From Paenibacillus mendelii (lineage in GTDB: Bacteria; Bacillota; Bacilli; Paenibacillales; Paenibacillaceae): DNA of 64,000 nt. Numbering within the stretch: the stretch's first letter is position 1; every line of letters starts with the position of its first letter. Shown in pieces: positions 29,738-39,383 of this stretch. The notes under the pieces were generated by a model that was not told the origin of the DNA, searched no databases, and saw only the letters and a program-made list of their open reading frames with translations. Both the position numbers and the translations under genes were made by a program. The stretch lies in assembly GCF_024498075.1 (NCBI RefSeq), contig NZ_JANHOF010000010.1, positions 157,898 through 221,897 on the forward strand. Direction: 5' to 3'.

Positions 29738-30900
29738 TGAAGCCATTATCTCCCGGTCCACTGTCAGACGTGAAAACCAATATGCCGAATATGAATCCCT
29801 ATCTGCTTCTAACGCCCGGCCCACTGAGCACGACCGCGACCGTAAAGGAAGCGATGCTGCGCGATTGGTGTACTTGGGATAGCGAATACAACCAGCTCAT
29901 CCAATCGATCCGCGAACGGCTTGTCCGCTTAGCAGCGCCTTCCAATCCAGCTGAGTATACTGCTGTTCTCATGCAAGGAAGCGGCACATTCAGCGTAGAG
30001 GCCGCACTCGGAACCGCACTTCCTTGCAATGGCGGCAAGCTGGCTGTTCTCACGAATGGTGCATATGGAGACCGTATAGCCCAAATTGCAGACATTCTTG
30101 GCATCTCTTCCACCATTATCCCCTTCGGAGAGGTTGCGAGCGTGCAGCCAGAGAAGCTGGATTTGGCACTTGAAGCGGATCCCATGATTACCCATGTGGC
30201 CGTCGTTCATAGCGAGACGACGACAGGCATTCTCAATCCTCTTGCTGCTATCGCGGAGGTTGTCCGCCGTCACGAAAAAACGTTCATCGTCGATGCGATG
30301 AGCAGCTTCGGCGGCATCCCCTTCGACATCGCCGAGCTCGGAATCGACTTTTTGGTCAGCAGCAGCAATAAATGCATTCAAGGCGTGCCGGGCTTCGGCT
30401 TCGTCCTTGCACGCAGGCAAGTGATCGAATCATGCCGAGGCAATGCCCGCTCGTTATCGCTTGATCTGTACGATCAATGGAATACGATGGAGCGGATGCA
30501 GGGCAAATGGAGATATACGTCGCCTACTCACGTTGTCCGCGCCTTCGACCAAGCGCTAATTGAGCTTGAGCTGGAAGGCGGCATCGAAGCCCGCCATACC
30601 CGTTATACCGATAATCAACGGAAGCTCGTGGAGGGAATGGAAGCCGCGGGGTTTACGCCGCTGCTGCCACGCGAACTGCAATCGCCAATCATTACATCGT
30701 TCCGCTATCCGGAAGACGAGAGCTTCTCGTTCCAATCCTTCTATGAAGCGCTTAAACAAGAGGGGTTTGTCATCTACCCCGGTAAAGTGTCCTCCGCAGA
30801 TACGTTCCGCATTGGCAGTATCGGTGAAATATACCCGGATGATATTCGGCGCTTAATCAAGGCTGTTACACAATATGAAGCGAAGCGTTCCGAGCCGTGA
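29734..30900 (+). CDS. phnW: 2-Aminoethylphosphonate--pyruvate transaminase
   Basis: A 388-residue PLP aminotransferase (class V) that converts 2-aminoethylphosphonate and pyruvate to phosphonoacetaldehyde and alanine, feeding PhnX. Seen: [19 protein letters not shown] near the start, [14 protein letters not shown] for phosphate binding, [25 protein letters not shown] with the cofactor Asp, and [15 protein letters not shown] with the Schiff-base Lys near residue 213. An N-terminal extension of about 20 residues precedes the usual PhnW start, so the Met at [11 protein letters not shown] is a possible alternative; the ATGA overlap with phnX favours the start given. Confidence 0.94.
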   Translation: MMKPLSPGPLSDVKTNMPNMNPYLLLTPGPLSTTATVKEAMLRDWCTWDSEYNQLIQSIRERLVRLAAPSNPAEYTAVLMQGSGTFSVEAALGTALPCNGGKLAVLTNGAYGDRIAQIADILGISSTIIPFGEVASVQPEKLDLALEADPMITHVAVVHSETTTGILNPLAAIAEVVRRHEKTFIVDAMSSFGGIPFDIAELGIDFLVSSSNKCIQGVPGFGFVLARRQVIESCRGNARSLSLDLYDQWNTMERMQGKWRYTSPTHVVRAFDQALIELELEGGIEARHTRYTDNQRKLVEGMEAAGFTPLLPRELQSPIITSFRYPEDESFSFQSFYEALKQEGFVIYPGKVSSADTFRIGSIGEIYPDDIRRLIKAVTQYEAKRSEP

Positions 30901-30967
30901 CGGGATCACCGAGTAACGTAAAGTAATGACAATTCATTTTAGTTTTCATTCGAAGGGAGCTTCTCTC

Positions 30968-32137
30968 ATGAACGTATTTTGTCTGGGCGGCGCAGGCCGC
31001 ATCTGCCGTGAAGCGGTACTTGATCTGGTTCAGCATTCGGAATTCGAACAAATTACGATTGGCGATTATAACTTGGAAGAGGCTAACCGTGTTGCCGCAG
31101 AGCTAAACGACCCTCGCGTAGATGTTGTACAAGTCAATGTACGCGATCACGACGCTACGGTCCGTCAAATGCGCGGCTATGATATTGTCATGGACGGCAC
31201 GACCATTACGCTGAATGGGTTGTCGACGGCATGCATCGCCGAGGCGGGATGCCATGGCATCAACTTAAACGGCTTCGGGGACGAAGACCGCAGTCACGAA
31301 GGCTTCGTACGACACGGCCGAACCTGCTTGCCGGGATTCGGAATGACACCAGGCGTTACCCAAATGATGGCCATGCATGCCGCCAATCAGCTAGACGAAG
31401 TTCATGATGTACGCGTCAGCCATGGGTCTTATCGCCCTGTTGCATTCTCGAAGTCGATCGCTGAAACGACAACATACGAATACGACCCGCAGCTTCCAGG
31501 GCGAGTTGTGTATGAGAACGGCGAATTTATTCAAGTACCGCCTTTTGCCCGTCCTCGTGAAATCAGGCTGCCGGAGCCATATGGCACAGCCGTTCAATAC
31601 ATCATTCCCCATGCCGAGACGCGCACCCTCGCCCGCGCCCTGCAAAACAAAGGTGTGCGATTGATCGAAGTACGGGGAACCTGGCCGCAGCAAAATATGC
31701 GCCTTGTCCGGGCTCTGTACGAATACGGGTTCATGCGGAATGACACGATTCGTATCGGCGACGCGGAAATTGGCATCATGGATGCAATCGGGAGCTATTT
31801 ATGCGATGCGCCGGAGGGCAGCCAAACGGAATTATACGGCTATGCGCTTCACGTCGAAGTAACCGGTGTGAAGAACGGCATTCCAAGATGCCATACACTC
31901 ACCCATACCCATCCGTTATCCGACGGCACCGTACCAGGCTGGGAGGCACTTCGGGCCTATACACGCAACGTCGGTATTCCGCTTGCCATCGCAACAGAGC
32001 TTATTGCGAAAGGTCAGACCCTTTGCACAGGCCGTCCTGGAATCGTAACGCCTGAGGAAGCATTCGAGCCTGCTGTTATTTTTAAACAGCTGCGCAAACG
32101 CGATATTCACATTCACGAAACGATTGGAAATTTATAA
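30968..32137 (+). CDS. Saccharopine dehydrogenase-like oxidoreductase
   Basis: A 389-residue enzyme with an N-terminal Rossmann fold (VFCLGGAGRICREAV, then ITIGDYNLEEANRVAAEL) and the saccharopine dehydrogenase C-terminal fold (GFGMTPGVTQMMAMHAANQL). Family members join or split amines and 2-oxo acids reductively (saccharopine, opines, carboxynorspermidine). Here it follows phnW by 67 bases and precedes the DeoR regulator and phnS, all in one direction. A role in releasing or modifying an aminophosphonate is inference. Start: ATG 30968 with GAAGGGAGC about 8 bases upstream; an upstream in-frame ATG at 30926 lacks a site. Confidence 0.82.
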   Translation: MNVFCLGGAGRICREAVLDLVQHSEFEQITIGDYNLEEANRVAAELNDPRVDVVQVNVRDHDATVRQMRGYDIVMDGTTITLNGLSTACIAEAGCHGINLNGFGDEDRSHEGFVRHGRTCLPGFGMTPGVTQMMAMHAANQLDEVHDVRVSHGSYRPVAFSKSIAETTTYEYDPQLPGRVVYENGEFIQVPPFARPREIRLPEPYGTAVQYIIPHAETRTLARALQNKGVRLIEVRGTWPQQNMRLVRALYEYGFMRNDTIRIGDAEIGIMDAIGSYLCDAPEGSQTELYGYALHVEVTGVKNGIPRCHTLTHTHPLSDGTVPGWEALRAYTRNVGIPLAIATELIAKGQTLCTGRPGIVTPEEAFEPAVIFKQLRKRDIHIHETIGNL

Positions 32138-32202
32138 ACAAACGACGTACAGATTATTATCGGGACTCACATGAACGATTACGCATAAAGGAGATTACGA
32201 CG

Positions 32203-32988
32203 ATGTCGCTTGCCGGGGAAGAACGAAAGCAAATCATATTGAACATGATTCAGCTCCAAGGAAAGGTCCGTTCGCCCGAGCTGGCTGCGAAGCTCGAGGT
32301 GTCATCTGAAACGATACGCCGCTATTTGGAGGAACTGGAGCTTGAGAATAAGCTGAAGAGAGTCTACGGGGGCGCGGTCAAAATCAACGTGGAGCGTGAA
32401 GAACCTGTCTACGTGCAGCGTGAAGTGCTCCAAGCTGCAGAGAAACGACAGATCGGCAACGCTGCAGCGGCTCTCGTGCAGGACAAAGAGGTCATCGTCC
32501 TTGATGACGGCACGACAACGCTGCAGATGATCGACATGCTGGCGTTAAAAAGCCAGTTAACCATATTAGTCACATCCGTCTATACATTGAATTTACTCAT
32601 CGCCTACAAAAACCGCGGCGTGTTCGATGGTGAAATCGTCCTTCTCGGAGGGCGTGTCAACCCGAAGCATTACCGGACCTCCGGCTCACTGGCCATCCAC
32701 TTCATGTCCTATTTCCATGTGGATAAAGCATTTATCGTGGCAGATGGGCTGCAAATCGATGGCGGCGTTACGAGCTATGAGGACGAGCGCGCTATGCTTT
32801 CCCGCGCATTCATGAAGCAGGCCAAGCAAACGATCGTGCTCGCAGACCACACGAAGATCGGCACGAATCATTACTGCCGGATCGCCGGTCTGGAGGAGGT
32901 CGACATTATTATTAGCAATGTTGCACCGCCAAAAGAATGGAAAGATAAGCTGGACGAGAAGGACATTCATTGGATTGTAGCAGAATAA
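32203..32988 (+). CDS. DeoR/GlpR family transcriptional regulator
   Basis: A 261-residue regulator. The N-terminal helix-turn-helix (residues 6-58; VRSPELAAKLEVSSETIRRYLEELE followed by LKRVYGGA) matches DeoR. The C-terminal sugar-phosphate-isomerase-like sensor has LDDGTTTLQMIDML, GGRVNPKHYRTSG and the late VLADHTKIG. DeoR proteins usually respond to a phosphorylated metabolite; phosphonoacetaldehyde or a related phosphonate would fit here. Start: ATG after AAGGAG. It probably binds the TTTAC repeat motif in front of phnT and phnS. Confidence 0.88.
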   Translation: MSLAGEERKQIILNMIQLQGKVRSPELAAKLEVSSETIRRYLEELELENKLKRVYGGAVKINVEREEPVYVQREVLQAAEKRQIGNAAAALVQDKEVIVLDDGTTTLQMIDMLALKSQLTILVTSVYTLNLLIAYKNRGVFDGEIVLLGGRVNPKHYRTSGSLAIHFMSYFHVDKAFIVADGLQIDGGVTSYEDERAMLSRAFMKQAKQTIVLADHTKIGTNHYCRIAGLEEVDIIISNVAPPKEWKDKLDEKDIHWIVAE

Positions 32989-33173
32989 CACGATTTAATG
33001 GCATACCTTGTGACAATGCACCGGCACCACACACAAACCGCAGCCCACGCAGGTGGAATATTATCAGCCATTCCATTAAAGAGGACACAGACTACGCCGC
33101 GAATCAGCGTATTTATTGCCGACCATGGAGGGAATGCAGATAAAAACAACAAAACAAAAAACAAAACAAAATA

Positions 33174-33216
33174 TTTACTTGTACTTTACCTTCATTTAAA
33201 GAACCAACTTTATAGT
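33174..33216 (+). promoter_or_regulatory. Predicted phn regulator site, second copy, before phnS
   Basis: TTTAC at 33174 and 33185 plus TTTAA at 33195, with TATAGT as -10 at 33211, again 37 bases after the first repeat. Sixteen bases from 33174 match the first copy at 25796 with one change. No -35 is evident at either promoter, so activation by the bound regulator is possible. The rest of 32989-33256 holds only a weak TTTAATGG/CCATTAAA inverted repeat. Confidence 0.62.
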
Positions 33217-33256
33217 AAGAGGAGTAAGAATTGCAGAAAGAAAAGGAGCGAAATCA

Positions 33257-34372
33257 ATGAAAAAACGTTGGTTATTCATCATGAGCGCACTCATTGTCTT
33301 GTCGGTTCTATCGGCATGCGGCAGCAAAAACAATACACCTGAAACAAATGCCGGAGGCAATAACACAGCTACCACCGCAGGCGGCGGCAGCGCAGAAGCC
33401 GGCGTCGACGCGGAAAGCAAGGAGCTGACCATCTATACCGCGCTTGAGGATGATCAAATCAATGAATATCTGAAGTCATGGAAGAGTAAATACCCGGACG
33501 TGAAGCTCAATATTGTTCGTGATTCAACCGGTATCGTCACAGCGAAGCTGCTTGCCGAGAAGGATAACCCGCAAGCCGACATCGTATGGGGAACCGCGGC
33601 AACGAGCCTGCTCGTACTTGACCGGAACGGTCTGATCGCTCCGTATTCCCCAAAGGGGATCGAGCGGATCGAGCCGAGCTTCAAGGATAGCGCGAATCCC
33701 GCGCACTGGGTCGGCATAGATGCATGGGAAACGGCCTTCACGGTCAATACCGTAGAACTCGAGAAGAAGGGAATTGCCATCCCGCAATCTTACGAGGACT
33801 TGATTAAACCCGAATATAAAGGGCTGATAACCATGCCGAACCCCGCTTCTTCCGGTACGGGCTTCCTGACGGTGTCCGGACTGGTTCAGCTCATGGGCGC
33901 TGACCAAGCTTGGGCCTATCTGGACAAGCTGCATGAGAACATCGGCTTGTATACCCACTCGGGCTCCAAACCCGCGAAGATGGCCGGCACGGGTGAATAC
34001 CCGATTGGCATCTCGTTTGGCTACCGCAGCATAACCGAGAAGAAGAAAGGCTCTCCTGTGGAAACGGTATTTCCGGCAGAAGGATCCGGCTGGGACGTAG
34101 AAGCGAATGCGCTTGTGAACAAAGCGACAATCAAGCAAGTCGCGAAGGACTTCCTGGACTGGGCAATTTCAGATGAAGCTATGCAGGAGTACAACAAGAA
34201 TTTTGCCATCGTTTCCGTGAAGAGCGATTCCGGCGCCATCCCTGAAGGATATTCAAAAAACCCGGTTGAGCAGTTGATCAAGTATGATCTGCAGCAAGCA
34301 GCTCAAGACCGCGACGCCATTCTCGGCGAGTGGACCAAACGGTATGACACCAAGAGCGAGCCAAAATCATAA
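33257..34372 (+). CDS. phnS: 2-Aminoethylphosphonate ABC transporter substrate-binding lipoprotein
   Basis: A 371-residue lipoprotein (lipobox VLSACGS) with a Gly/Ala/Thr linker and a periplasmic-binding-protein fold of the iron/phosphonate/polyamine class: [56 protein letters not shown] and [12 protein letters not shown] (a phosphonate or phosphate loop). It delivers ligand to the PhnT/PhnV importer. Start: ATG with AAAGGAG 8 bases upstream. It has its own promoter with the shared TTTAC repeats. An Fe(III)-binding role is the main alternative, but gene context argues for phosphonate. Confidence 0.88.
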   Translation: MKKRWLFIMSALIVLSVLSACGSKNNTPETNAGGNNTATTAGGGSAEAGVDAESKELTIYTALEDDQINEYLKSWKSKYPDVKLNIVRDSTGIVTAKLLAEKDNPQADIVWGTAATSLLVLDRNGLIAPYSPKGIERIEPSFKDSANPAHWVGIDAWETAFTVNTVELEKKGIAIPQSYEDLIKPEYKGLITMPNPASSGTGFLTVSGLVQLMGADQAWAYLDKLHENIGLYTHSGSKPAKMAGTGEYPIGISFGYRSITEKKKGSPVETVFPAEGSGWDVEANALVNKATIKQVAKDFLDWAISDEAMQEYNKNFAIVSVKSDSGAIPEGYSKNPVEQLIKYDLQQAAQDRDAILGEWTKRYDTKSEPKS

Positions 34373-34383
34373 TGGAACACGAA

Positions 34384-34420
34384 CTGGCCGGCGCGTGCAG
34401 CATCTACACGTGCCGGCCAG
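34384..34420 (+). terminator. Hairpin after phnS
   Basis: CTGGCCGGC (34384-34392) pairs with GCCGGCCAG (34412-34420), with an inner GTG/CAC, 11 bases past the stop. The T-run is poor (CTTCTG). Confidence 0.6.
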
Positions 34421-34490
34421 CTTCTGAATAACCGCATATATGGTAGCCACCGTTAGAATGTGATTTCAACTGCCACTTGGAAGGAATCTG

Positions 34491-35237
34491 CTAGTAACGC
34501 AAGATCGCATCGTCATCCCCGACTGGGCAGGAAGGCCTTAAACGCACTCCATCTTCCGTCAGTTGGGGGTTGGATGCAGCTGTATAACACATAATAAAGG
34601 ACCTGCGATGGTTGTCGGACTCATTGGCAGATGAAGCATGCAATAGGTTGCTATGAAAGAATAACACCGATCCGGGCCGTAATTCGCAATAGATTCTTTC
34701 GAACATGGACTCGACCTGATTTAATCGCATCTGATCCGCACCGGTTTGCGTGCCCACTTTGCCGTGGTCCAGCCTGCCAAGCCTATGCGAGCCTCTCAGC
34801 ACCTGCAAACAGCCGTTCTCGATCGTGGCGGCATCCAGAGCGACGAATGCGCTGATCATCGTCGGAAACATAAATCCTTGACCGTACCAATAGCCGTAGT
34901 CCTGATGCCATTCCCAGGCACCGCCGGACTTCGCTTCCTTGAGCATCACTTTCCCGTGAAAGAAGGAGGCGTCTTCCCCCAGCAGAATCCGGATTGGATT
35001 GACGACCTTGGGCGCGATGCTGGCGGCAGACCAGATATCGTCCCGCAAATCATGCCAGATGGCCAATTTCGAATTTCTGCCCGATGCGTCCGTGGGACCC
35101 CGCTGATGGGATTGCGTGACGCCCTCCCCCCGTTCGATCTCCTCAATCATTCTCTTGACTTCCTCTTGACTGAATAAATCCGGAAGAACAACGTAACCGT
35201 CGCGTTGATAGTCGAACATATGCTGATGCGTTAACAA
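34491..35237 (-). CDS. Phytanoyl-CoA dioxygenase (PhyH) family oxygenase
   Basis: A 248-residue Fe(II)/2-oxoglutarate-dependent oxygenase. Seen: the metal pair His-x-Asp in WEWHQDYGYWYG, the distal His in FHSNLLHASSANES, and RRSFIMCYTA with the 2-oxoglutarate Arg. EctD and small-molecule hydroxylases share this plan, but no ectoine genes are nearby, so the substrate is unknown. Start: TTG 35237 with AGGAGG 8 bases upstream. It lies 257 bases downstream of glgC behind glgC's terminator, so it probably has its own promoter. Confidence 0.85.
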   Translation of the reverse strand: MLTHQHMFDYQRDGYVVLPDLFSQEEVKRMIEEIERGEGVTQSHQRGPTDASGRNSKLAIWHDLRDDIWSAASIAPKVVNPIRILLGEDASFFHGKVMLKEAKSGGAWEWHQDYGYWYGQGFMFPTMISAFVALDAATIENGCLQVLRGSHRLGRLDHGKVGTQTGADQMRLNQVESMFERIYCELRPGSVLFFHSNLLHASSANESDNHRRSFIMCYTAASNPQLTEDGVRLRPSCPVGDDDAILRY

Positions 35238-35427
35238 TAAACCCGCCTCCTTATTTTCGGTTTAGCTCTTTTGTTTGCTCTCTTTCATTTTACGAACCGG
35301 CAGGAAGAGAGTAAACCTCGAATACGGCTAAATACAATCACGATTCTGCTGACTTGAATAGCCCGCTCTTCCAGATTCAGTTTACCAGGCTGTAGTTGAA
35401 CTAACCTTATAAATGTTCCGAAACGAC

Positions 35428-35470
35428 AAAAACCGCCGGGAAGTGAAGAAACACTTCATCCGGGCGGTCT
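35428..35470 (-). terminator. Terminator of glgC
   Basis: On the minus strand a GACCGCC...GGCGGT stem with inner AAGTG/CACTT arms is followed by TTTTTG. It lies directly after the glgC stop. Confidence 0.85.
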
Positions 35471-35494
35471 TCAAATAACAGTCATTCTTCCTAA

Positions 35495-36721
35495 TTATAC
35501 TTTCTCAAAAGTCATCGTAGATGCCGAGAACGTTTCCCGTTCCTCGAAAATGTCCTGTGGCAGCAATAGAGGAGATACCGAGAATCGCGGATGTGCGGCA
35601 ACCCGTTCGCCAGCGCCGACGACGCTTACCTCGCCATCCATACTGCCGACGACGGCACCGTCTTCAATGACTGCCCCTTCACCGATAATGGCCCGGTTCA
35701 ACTTCACGTTCTTGCCGATTCTCGCCCCCGGCATAACGATGCTCTCATAGATCTCGGAGCCCCTGCCTACCGTAACTCCCCCGAACAGCACGGAGCGTGC
35801 AAGATCTCCCTCTACAGGACAACCGGGGTGTACGTAGGAATCCTGAATATCCGCCCCCCGTGACACGAAGGAACGAAGCGTCTGCTTCCGCTCGCGCGTC
35901 ATCACCGGCCACTCTTCCATGGCTTCTTGCATTTCGCCGTCTAGAAGATCCATATGCGCCTCCCAGAGACTATCGACCGTACCCACATCACGCCAGTAAC
36001 CATCGAATGTATGGGCAACCAAGCTCTCCCCCTGCTGCAGCATACGCGGAATGATGTCTTTACCAAAATCCCGGCTGGAGGCTGGATCCTCATGATCTTC
36101 AATAAGCGCGGCCCGCAAATCCGCCCAACGGAACATGTAGATGCCCATGGAGGCCAGATTGCTCTGCGGCTTGGCCGGTTTCTCCACGAATTCGGTGATT
36201 CGGCCGGCCTGGTCCGTATTCATAATGCCGAAGCGGCTTGCTTCCTTCCACCGCACGCGCTTCACGGCGATCGTAGCTGCCGCGCCCGATTCAGCATGGG
36301 TTTTGGCGAGCTCTTTATAATCCATTTGATAGATATGATCCCCGGAGAGGATCAGCACATTCTCCGGAGCATGCTGGTCGATATAATCGATATTTTGATA
36401 AATAGCATCCGCCGTTCCGGCATAGCCCTCTCGCCCGATGCGGCTGGAGGGCAGCAGCGCAATGCTTGTCCGGTCCGCTGAACCCTTCCTGTGCCAAGGG
36501 GCGCCGTTCCCGATATGGGCATGCAGCGACTCTGCCTTGTACTGTGTAAGCAACCCGATTGTTCCAATGCCGGAATTGACGCAATTACTCAACGTATAGT
36601 CAACAATGCGACAGCGGCCACCGAAGGGAACCGCTGGTTTGGCAAGATGGGCGGTAAGCGGCGCCAGCCGCCGGCCTTCTCCTCCAGCAAGCAGCATAGC
36701 GATACATTCGTTTGATTTCAT
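35495..36721 (-). CDS. glgC: Glucose-1-phosphate adenylyltransferase
   Basis: A 408-residue enzyme making ADP-glucose from glucose-1-phosphate and ATP for glycogen synthesis. Seen: LLAGGEGRRLAPLTAHLAKPAVPFGG (nucleotide-binding, with the Pro-rich loop), ILSGDHIYQMDY with the catalytic Asp, FVEKPAKP with the glucose-phosphate Lys, GIYMFRW, and a C-terminal left-handed beta-helix (VTVGRGSEIYESIVMPGARIG). Length is normal for GlgC. Start: ATG with AGGAGG 8 bases upstream. No glgD, glgA or glgP lies beside it, only a GH13 enzyme. Confidence 0.92.
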   Translation of the reverse strand: MKSNECIAMLLAGGEGRRLAPLTAHLAKPAVPFGGRCRIVDYTLSNCVNSGIGTIGLLTQYKAESLHAHIGNGAPWHRKGSADRTSIALLPSSRIGREGYAGTADAIYQNIDYIDQHAPENVLILSGDHIYQMDYKELAKTHAESGAAATIAVKRVRWKEASRFGIMNTDQAGRITEFVEKPAKPQSNLASMGIYMFRWADLRAALIEDHEDPASSRDFGKDIIPRMLQQGESLVAHTFDGYWRDVGTVDSLWEAHMDLLDGEMQEAMEEWPVMTRERKQTLRSFVSRGADIQDSYVHPGCPVEGDLARSVLFGGVTVGRGSEIYESIVMPGARIGKNVKLNRAIIGEGAVIEDGAVVGSMDGEVSVVGAGERVAAHPRFSVSPLLLPQDIFEERETFSASTMTFEKV

Positions 36722-36904
36722 AACGTGTTCCTCCTGTATGAGTTTGTAGCTTCATTTGCACCTTGTTTTGTATAACCTTAATACACCTCGCGGGAAAGGG
36801 TTGAAACCCGTTATGCCTATTTAGAAAATAAAGCTGCTAATATCCCAAAAATGCGTGTCAATCCCTTATAAACCGGGTAATATCCATAAAATACGCATAC
36901 CTAT

Positions 36905-36953
36905 AAAGCCGCCCTCCTAACGTCCATTACGGAACATTAGAAGGGCGGCTTTT
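36905..36953 (-). terminator. Terminator of the GH13 gene
   Basis: AAAGCCGCCCT (36905-36915) pairs with AGGGCGGCTTT (36942-36952), with CTAA/TTAG extending the stem. It lies about 50 bases past the stop on the minus strand. No other feature is visible in 36722-37006 apart from glgC's upstream region. Confidence 0.75.
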
Positions 36954-37006
36954 CGCATGGAGCTATAAACTCAACCAGCCTTGCTTGCATGCTTCCAAAC
37001 GTTGCG

Positions 37007-38752
37007 CTACAGCTTCCTGCACATGATGCGGTACCCGAACGGCTCCAGCTCGATAACCTGCTCGCCCCCGATTGTAGGGACATGCTCGCCCGTAAGCGCA
37101 TCCTCCCAATCGTCCGTCTCCATCGGATGCGTCATCGCGGTTTGCTCGCCGGTAGGGTTCATCCATACTACGTAGTGCTCCCCTTCGCCCAACCGCTCAT
37201 AAATGATCCGCTTGTCTCCCTGATCAGCCTTCAGAAAGCGGAAACGCCCGCTTCGAAGCACTGGATGCGATTTGCGCTGATCGATAAGCAGCTTATAGAA
37301 ATCATACAATTCCCGGTCCTGCTGCTCCTCATCCCAGATCATGCACTGGCGGCAATCGGGATCGTCTCCGCCCTTAAGTCCGATCTCATCGCCGTAAAAG
37401 ATGCACGGCGTGCCTATGTACGTCATTAAGTACACGACCGCCAGCTTCAGCTTCCGCTTATCTTCACCCATTCGGGTCAGCACCCGCGGCGTATCATGAC
37501 TCGAGAGCAGGTTGAAGATGACTTCATTCGTTTGCTGCGGGTAGCGCATCAGCAAATTGCTCATCTGGTCTGCAAACGCTCGTCCATCGAAGTCATCGGA
37601 GGCGAAGAAGCCCATCACCTTGTCGGCGAAGGGATAGTTCATAACGGAATCGAACTGATCCCCCAGCAGCCACATACGGGAATCGCTCCATACTTCTCCG
37701 ATAATATAGGCATCCGGTTTGGCGGCCTTCACGGTCTGCCGGAATTCCCGCCAAAATTGATGATCGACTTCATTGGCCACATCCAGCCGCCAGCCATCGA
37801 TATCCGTCTCCTTGATCCAGGACTGGGCGACATCGAGCAAATATTGCTTCACCTCAGGATTCGACGTGTTGAGCTTCGGCATGCTGCCGAAGAAACCGAA
37901 CGTATCATAGGTCGCAACCCCGTCCCTTACTTCAGCCGGGAAGGAATGGATATGGAACCAGTCTGCATATTTGGATTGCTCGCCATGGCGGAGAACATCC
38001 TGGAAGGGAGGGAATTGTTCACCTGTATGATTGAAGACGGCATCAAGCACGACGCGGATTCCCAGGTCGTGACAAGCCTTCACCAACTTTTTCAATAGCG
38101 ATTTATCCCCAAAATGCGGGTCTATTACGGTATAATTAATCGTGTCGTATTTGTGATTCGAGGGCGACTCAAATATCGGTGTCAGATAGACAGCCGTTAC
38201 GCCAAGATCGGTTAGATGGTCGAGATGATCCAATATTCCCTGCAAGTCCCCGCCGAATTGGTTCTCGTAGGTCGGGGTGCTGCCCCATTCGGCAGTATGT
38301 GCCGGATTAATTTCCGGATTGCCGATTGCAAACCGGTCCGGCATGATTTGATAAAAGACAGCTTCCTTTGCCCATTCGGGTGCCGCGAACAGATCCACTT
38401 CATGTATATAAGGAAATTCATAATAACCGCCCGCAGGATGCGGCTCGTCGGGCCCAATGCCCGTTTCCGTCATAAAGACCGTCTCTTCACCGCTGTGCAG
38501 ACGGAATCCATATGAGAATCGTTTGTAGGTCGGTTTCACTGCCGCCTCCCAGTAATCGAAGAAGTGATCGGAGGCCACCTTTTCCATCGGAACATCTTCA
38601 TGAAACCCATCCCAGTTGTATTTGTCTCCCGTCACGGCGGTTACCGCCTCTACATCGTCTCGTTTCGTCTGTACGCGCAGATGGATCGTTGCCTTATCGT
38701 AGGCATACGCCCAGTTACTGCGCGGCGAGTGGTGAAAACATTCCCATTGCAT
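37007..38752 (-). CDS. GH13 alpha-glycosidase (neopullulanase / cyclomaltodextrinase type)
   Basis: About 581 residues. An N-terminal CBM34-like domain (residues 1-120; HHSPRSNWAYAYDKATIHLRV) precedes a GH13_20 barrel. Catalytic regions: DAVFNHTG (I), DGWRLDVANEVDH with the nucleophile Asp (II), IIGEVW with the acid/base Glu (III) and LLSSHDTPR with the transition-state Asp (IV). It would hydrolyse cyclodextrins, pullulan or maltodextrins in the cytoplasm, as no signal peptide is present. Start: ATG 38752 with GAGGAG 9 bases upstream; the ATG at 38761 abuts the site. Its closeness to glgC suggests maltodextrin or glycogen turnover. Confidence 0.9.
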   Translation of the reverse strand: MQWECFHHSPRSNWAYAYDKATIHLRVQTKRDDVEAVTAVTGDKYNWDGFHEDVPMEKVASDHFFDYWEAAVKPTYKRFSYGFRLHSGEETVFMTETGIGPDEPHPAGGYYEFPYIHEVDLFAAPEWAKEAVFYQIMPDRFAIGNPEINPAHTAEWGSTPTYENQFGGDLQGILDHLDHLTDLGVTAVYLTPIFESPSNHKYDTINYTVIDPHFGDKSLLKKLVKACHDLGIRVVLDAVFNHTGEQFPPFQDVLRHGEQSKYADWFHIHSFPAEVRDGVATYDTFGFFGSMPKLNTSNPEVKQYLLDVAQSWIKETDIDGWRLDVANEVDHQFWREFRQTVKAAKPDAYIIGEVWSDSRMWLLGDQFDSVMNYPFADKVMGFFASDDFDGRAFADQMSNLLMRYPQQTNEVIFNLLSSHDTPRVLTRMGEDKRKLKLAVVYLMTYIGTPCIFYGDEIGLKGGDDPDCRQCMIWDEEQQDRELYDFYKLLIDQRKSHPVLRSGRFRFLKADQGDKRIIYERLGEGEHYVVWMNPTGEQTAMTHPMETDDWEDALTGEHVPTIGGEQVIELEPFGYRIMCRKL

Positions 38753-38941
38753 AGAATCCATCTCCTCTAAATCGGTACGGCCGATCTTTCTGCGGCCGCT
38801 TAGAGGAGATTTACACGCTCGGTATGAGGTCTGAATCGGCGTAGAACTTTCGAACCGGGGCTTGTTTCAATTCTCCCTATTCGGTGGTAATACTGACTTA
38901 GCCTCACCTGGCAAATCCAATTGAAAGACGGAGGGATTACG

Positions 38942-39277
38942 ATGCAACAGATGAAACCGACTGTTCAAATTGTGACAACTGCCATGGATGCGCTGCATGC
39001 CGTGCGAGAACTGAATCAACGCGGCTATCGGCAGGATGATATCTATGTGATGGCCCACGATAGCGACCAGACCAAATCGCTGGCCGACGCAACGGACGCT
39101 AACCGGATCGGAATGTCTGAGGAAGGGATGTTTACCTCCATGGCTAACGTCTTCCGCTCACGCGGCGACGAGATTCGTTCCAAGCTTCAATCGATCGGGT
39201 TATCGGAAACGGAAGCCGAGCGGTATGAAGAGGAGCTTGATCAAGGTCGTGTACTTGTTATTACGAACGTCCACTAA
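38942..39277 (+). CDS. YflT/GsiB-like general stress protein 17M family
   Basis: A 111-residue protein matching the heat-induced stress protein YflT domain: PTVQIVTTAMDALHAVRELNQRGYRQDDIYVMAHD near the N terminus, followed by an acidic helical part and a closing ALVITNV-like strand (RVLVITNVH). These proteins accumulate under stress; the molecular role is unknown. Start: ATG 38942 with GGAGGG 6 bases upstream. It is divergent from the GH13 gene across 190 bases. Confidence 0.82.
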   Translation: MQQMKPTVQIVTTAMDALHAVRELNQRGYRQDDIYVMAHDSDQTKSLADATDANRIGMSEEGMFTSMANVFRSRGDEIRSKLQSIGLSETEAERYEEELDQGRVLVITNVH

Positions 39278-39383
39278 TCCATTGATGAATGGTGCGGTTA
39301 GGTCGCAAGCCCCAGGGCTGGCGGCCTGTTCGCATGTTAACAAATAATCCACCCCATATGTAGGGTTACAGGTGAGGGATCGA

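Noticed and set aside
32998..33342. A 114-residue plus-strand frame across the phnS promoter.
   Set aside because: It covers the A-rich promoter and operator and overlaps phnS out of frame; no ribosome site.
38860..38895. Possible SigB-type promoter (GTTT ... GGTAAT) before the stress protein.
   Set aside because: Spacing is 18 bases and the -10 does not match GGGTAT; the genus often lacks SigB.
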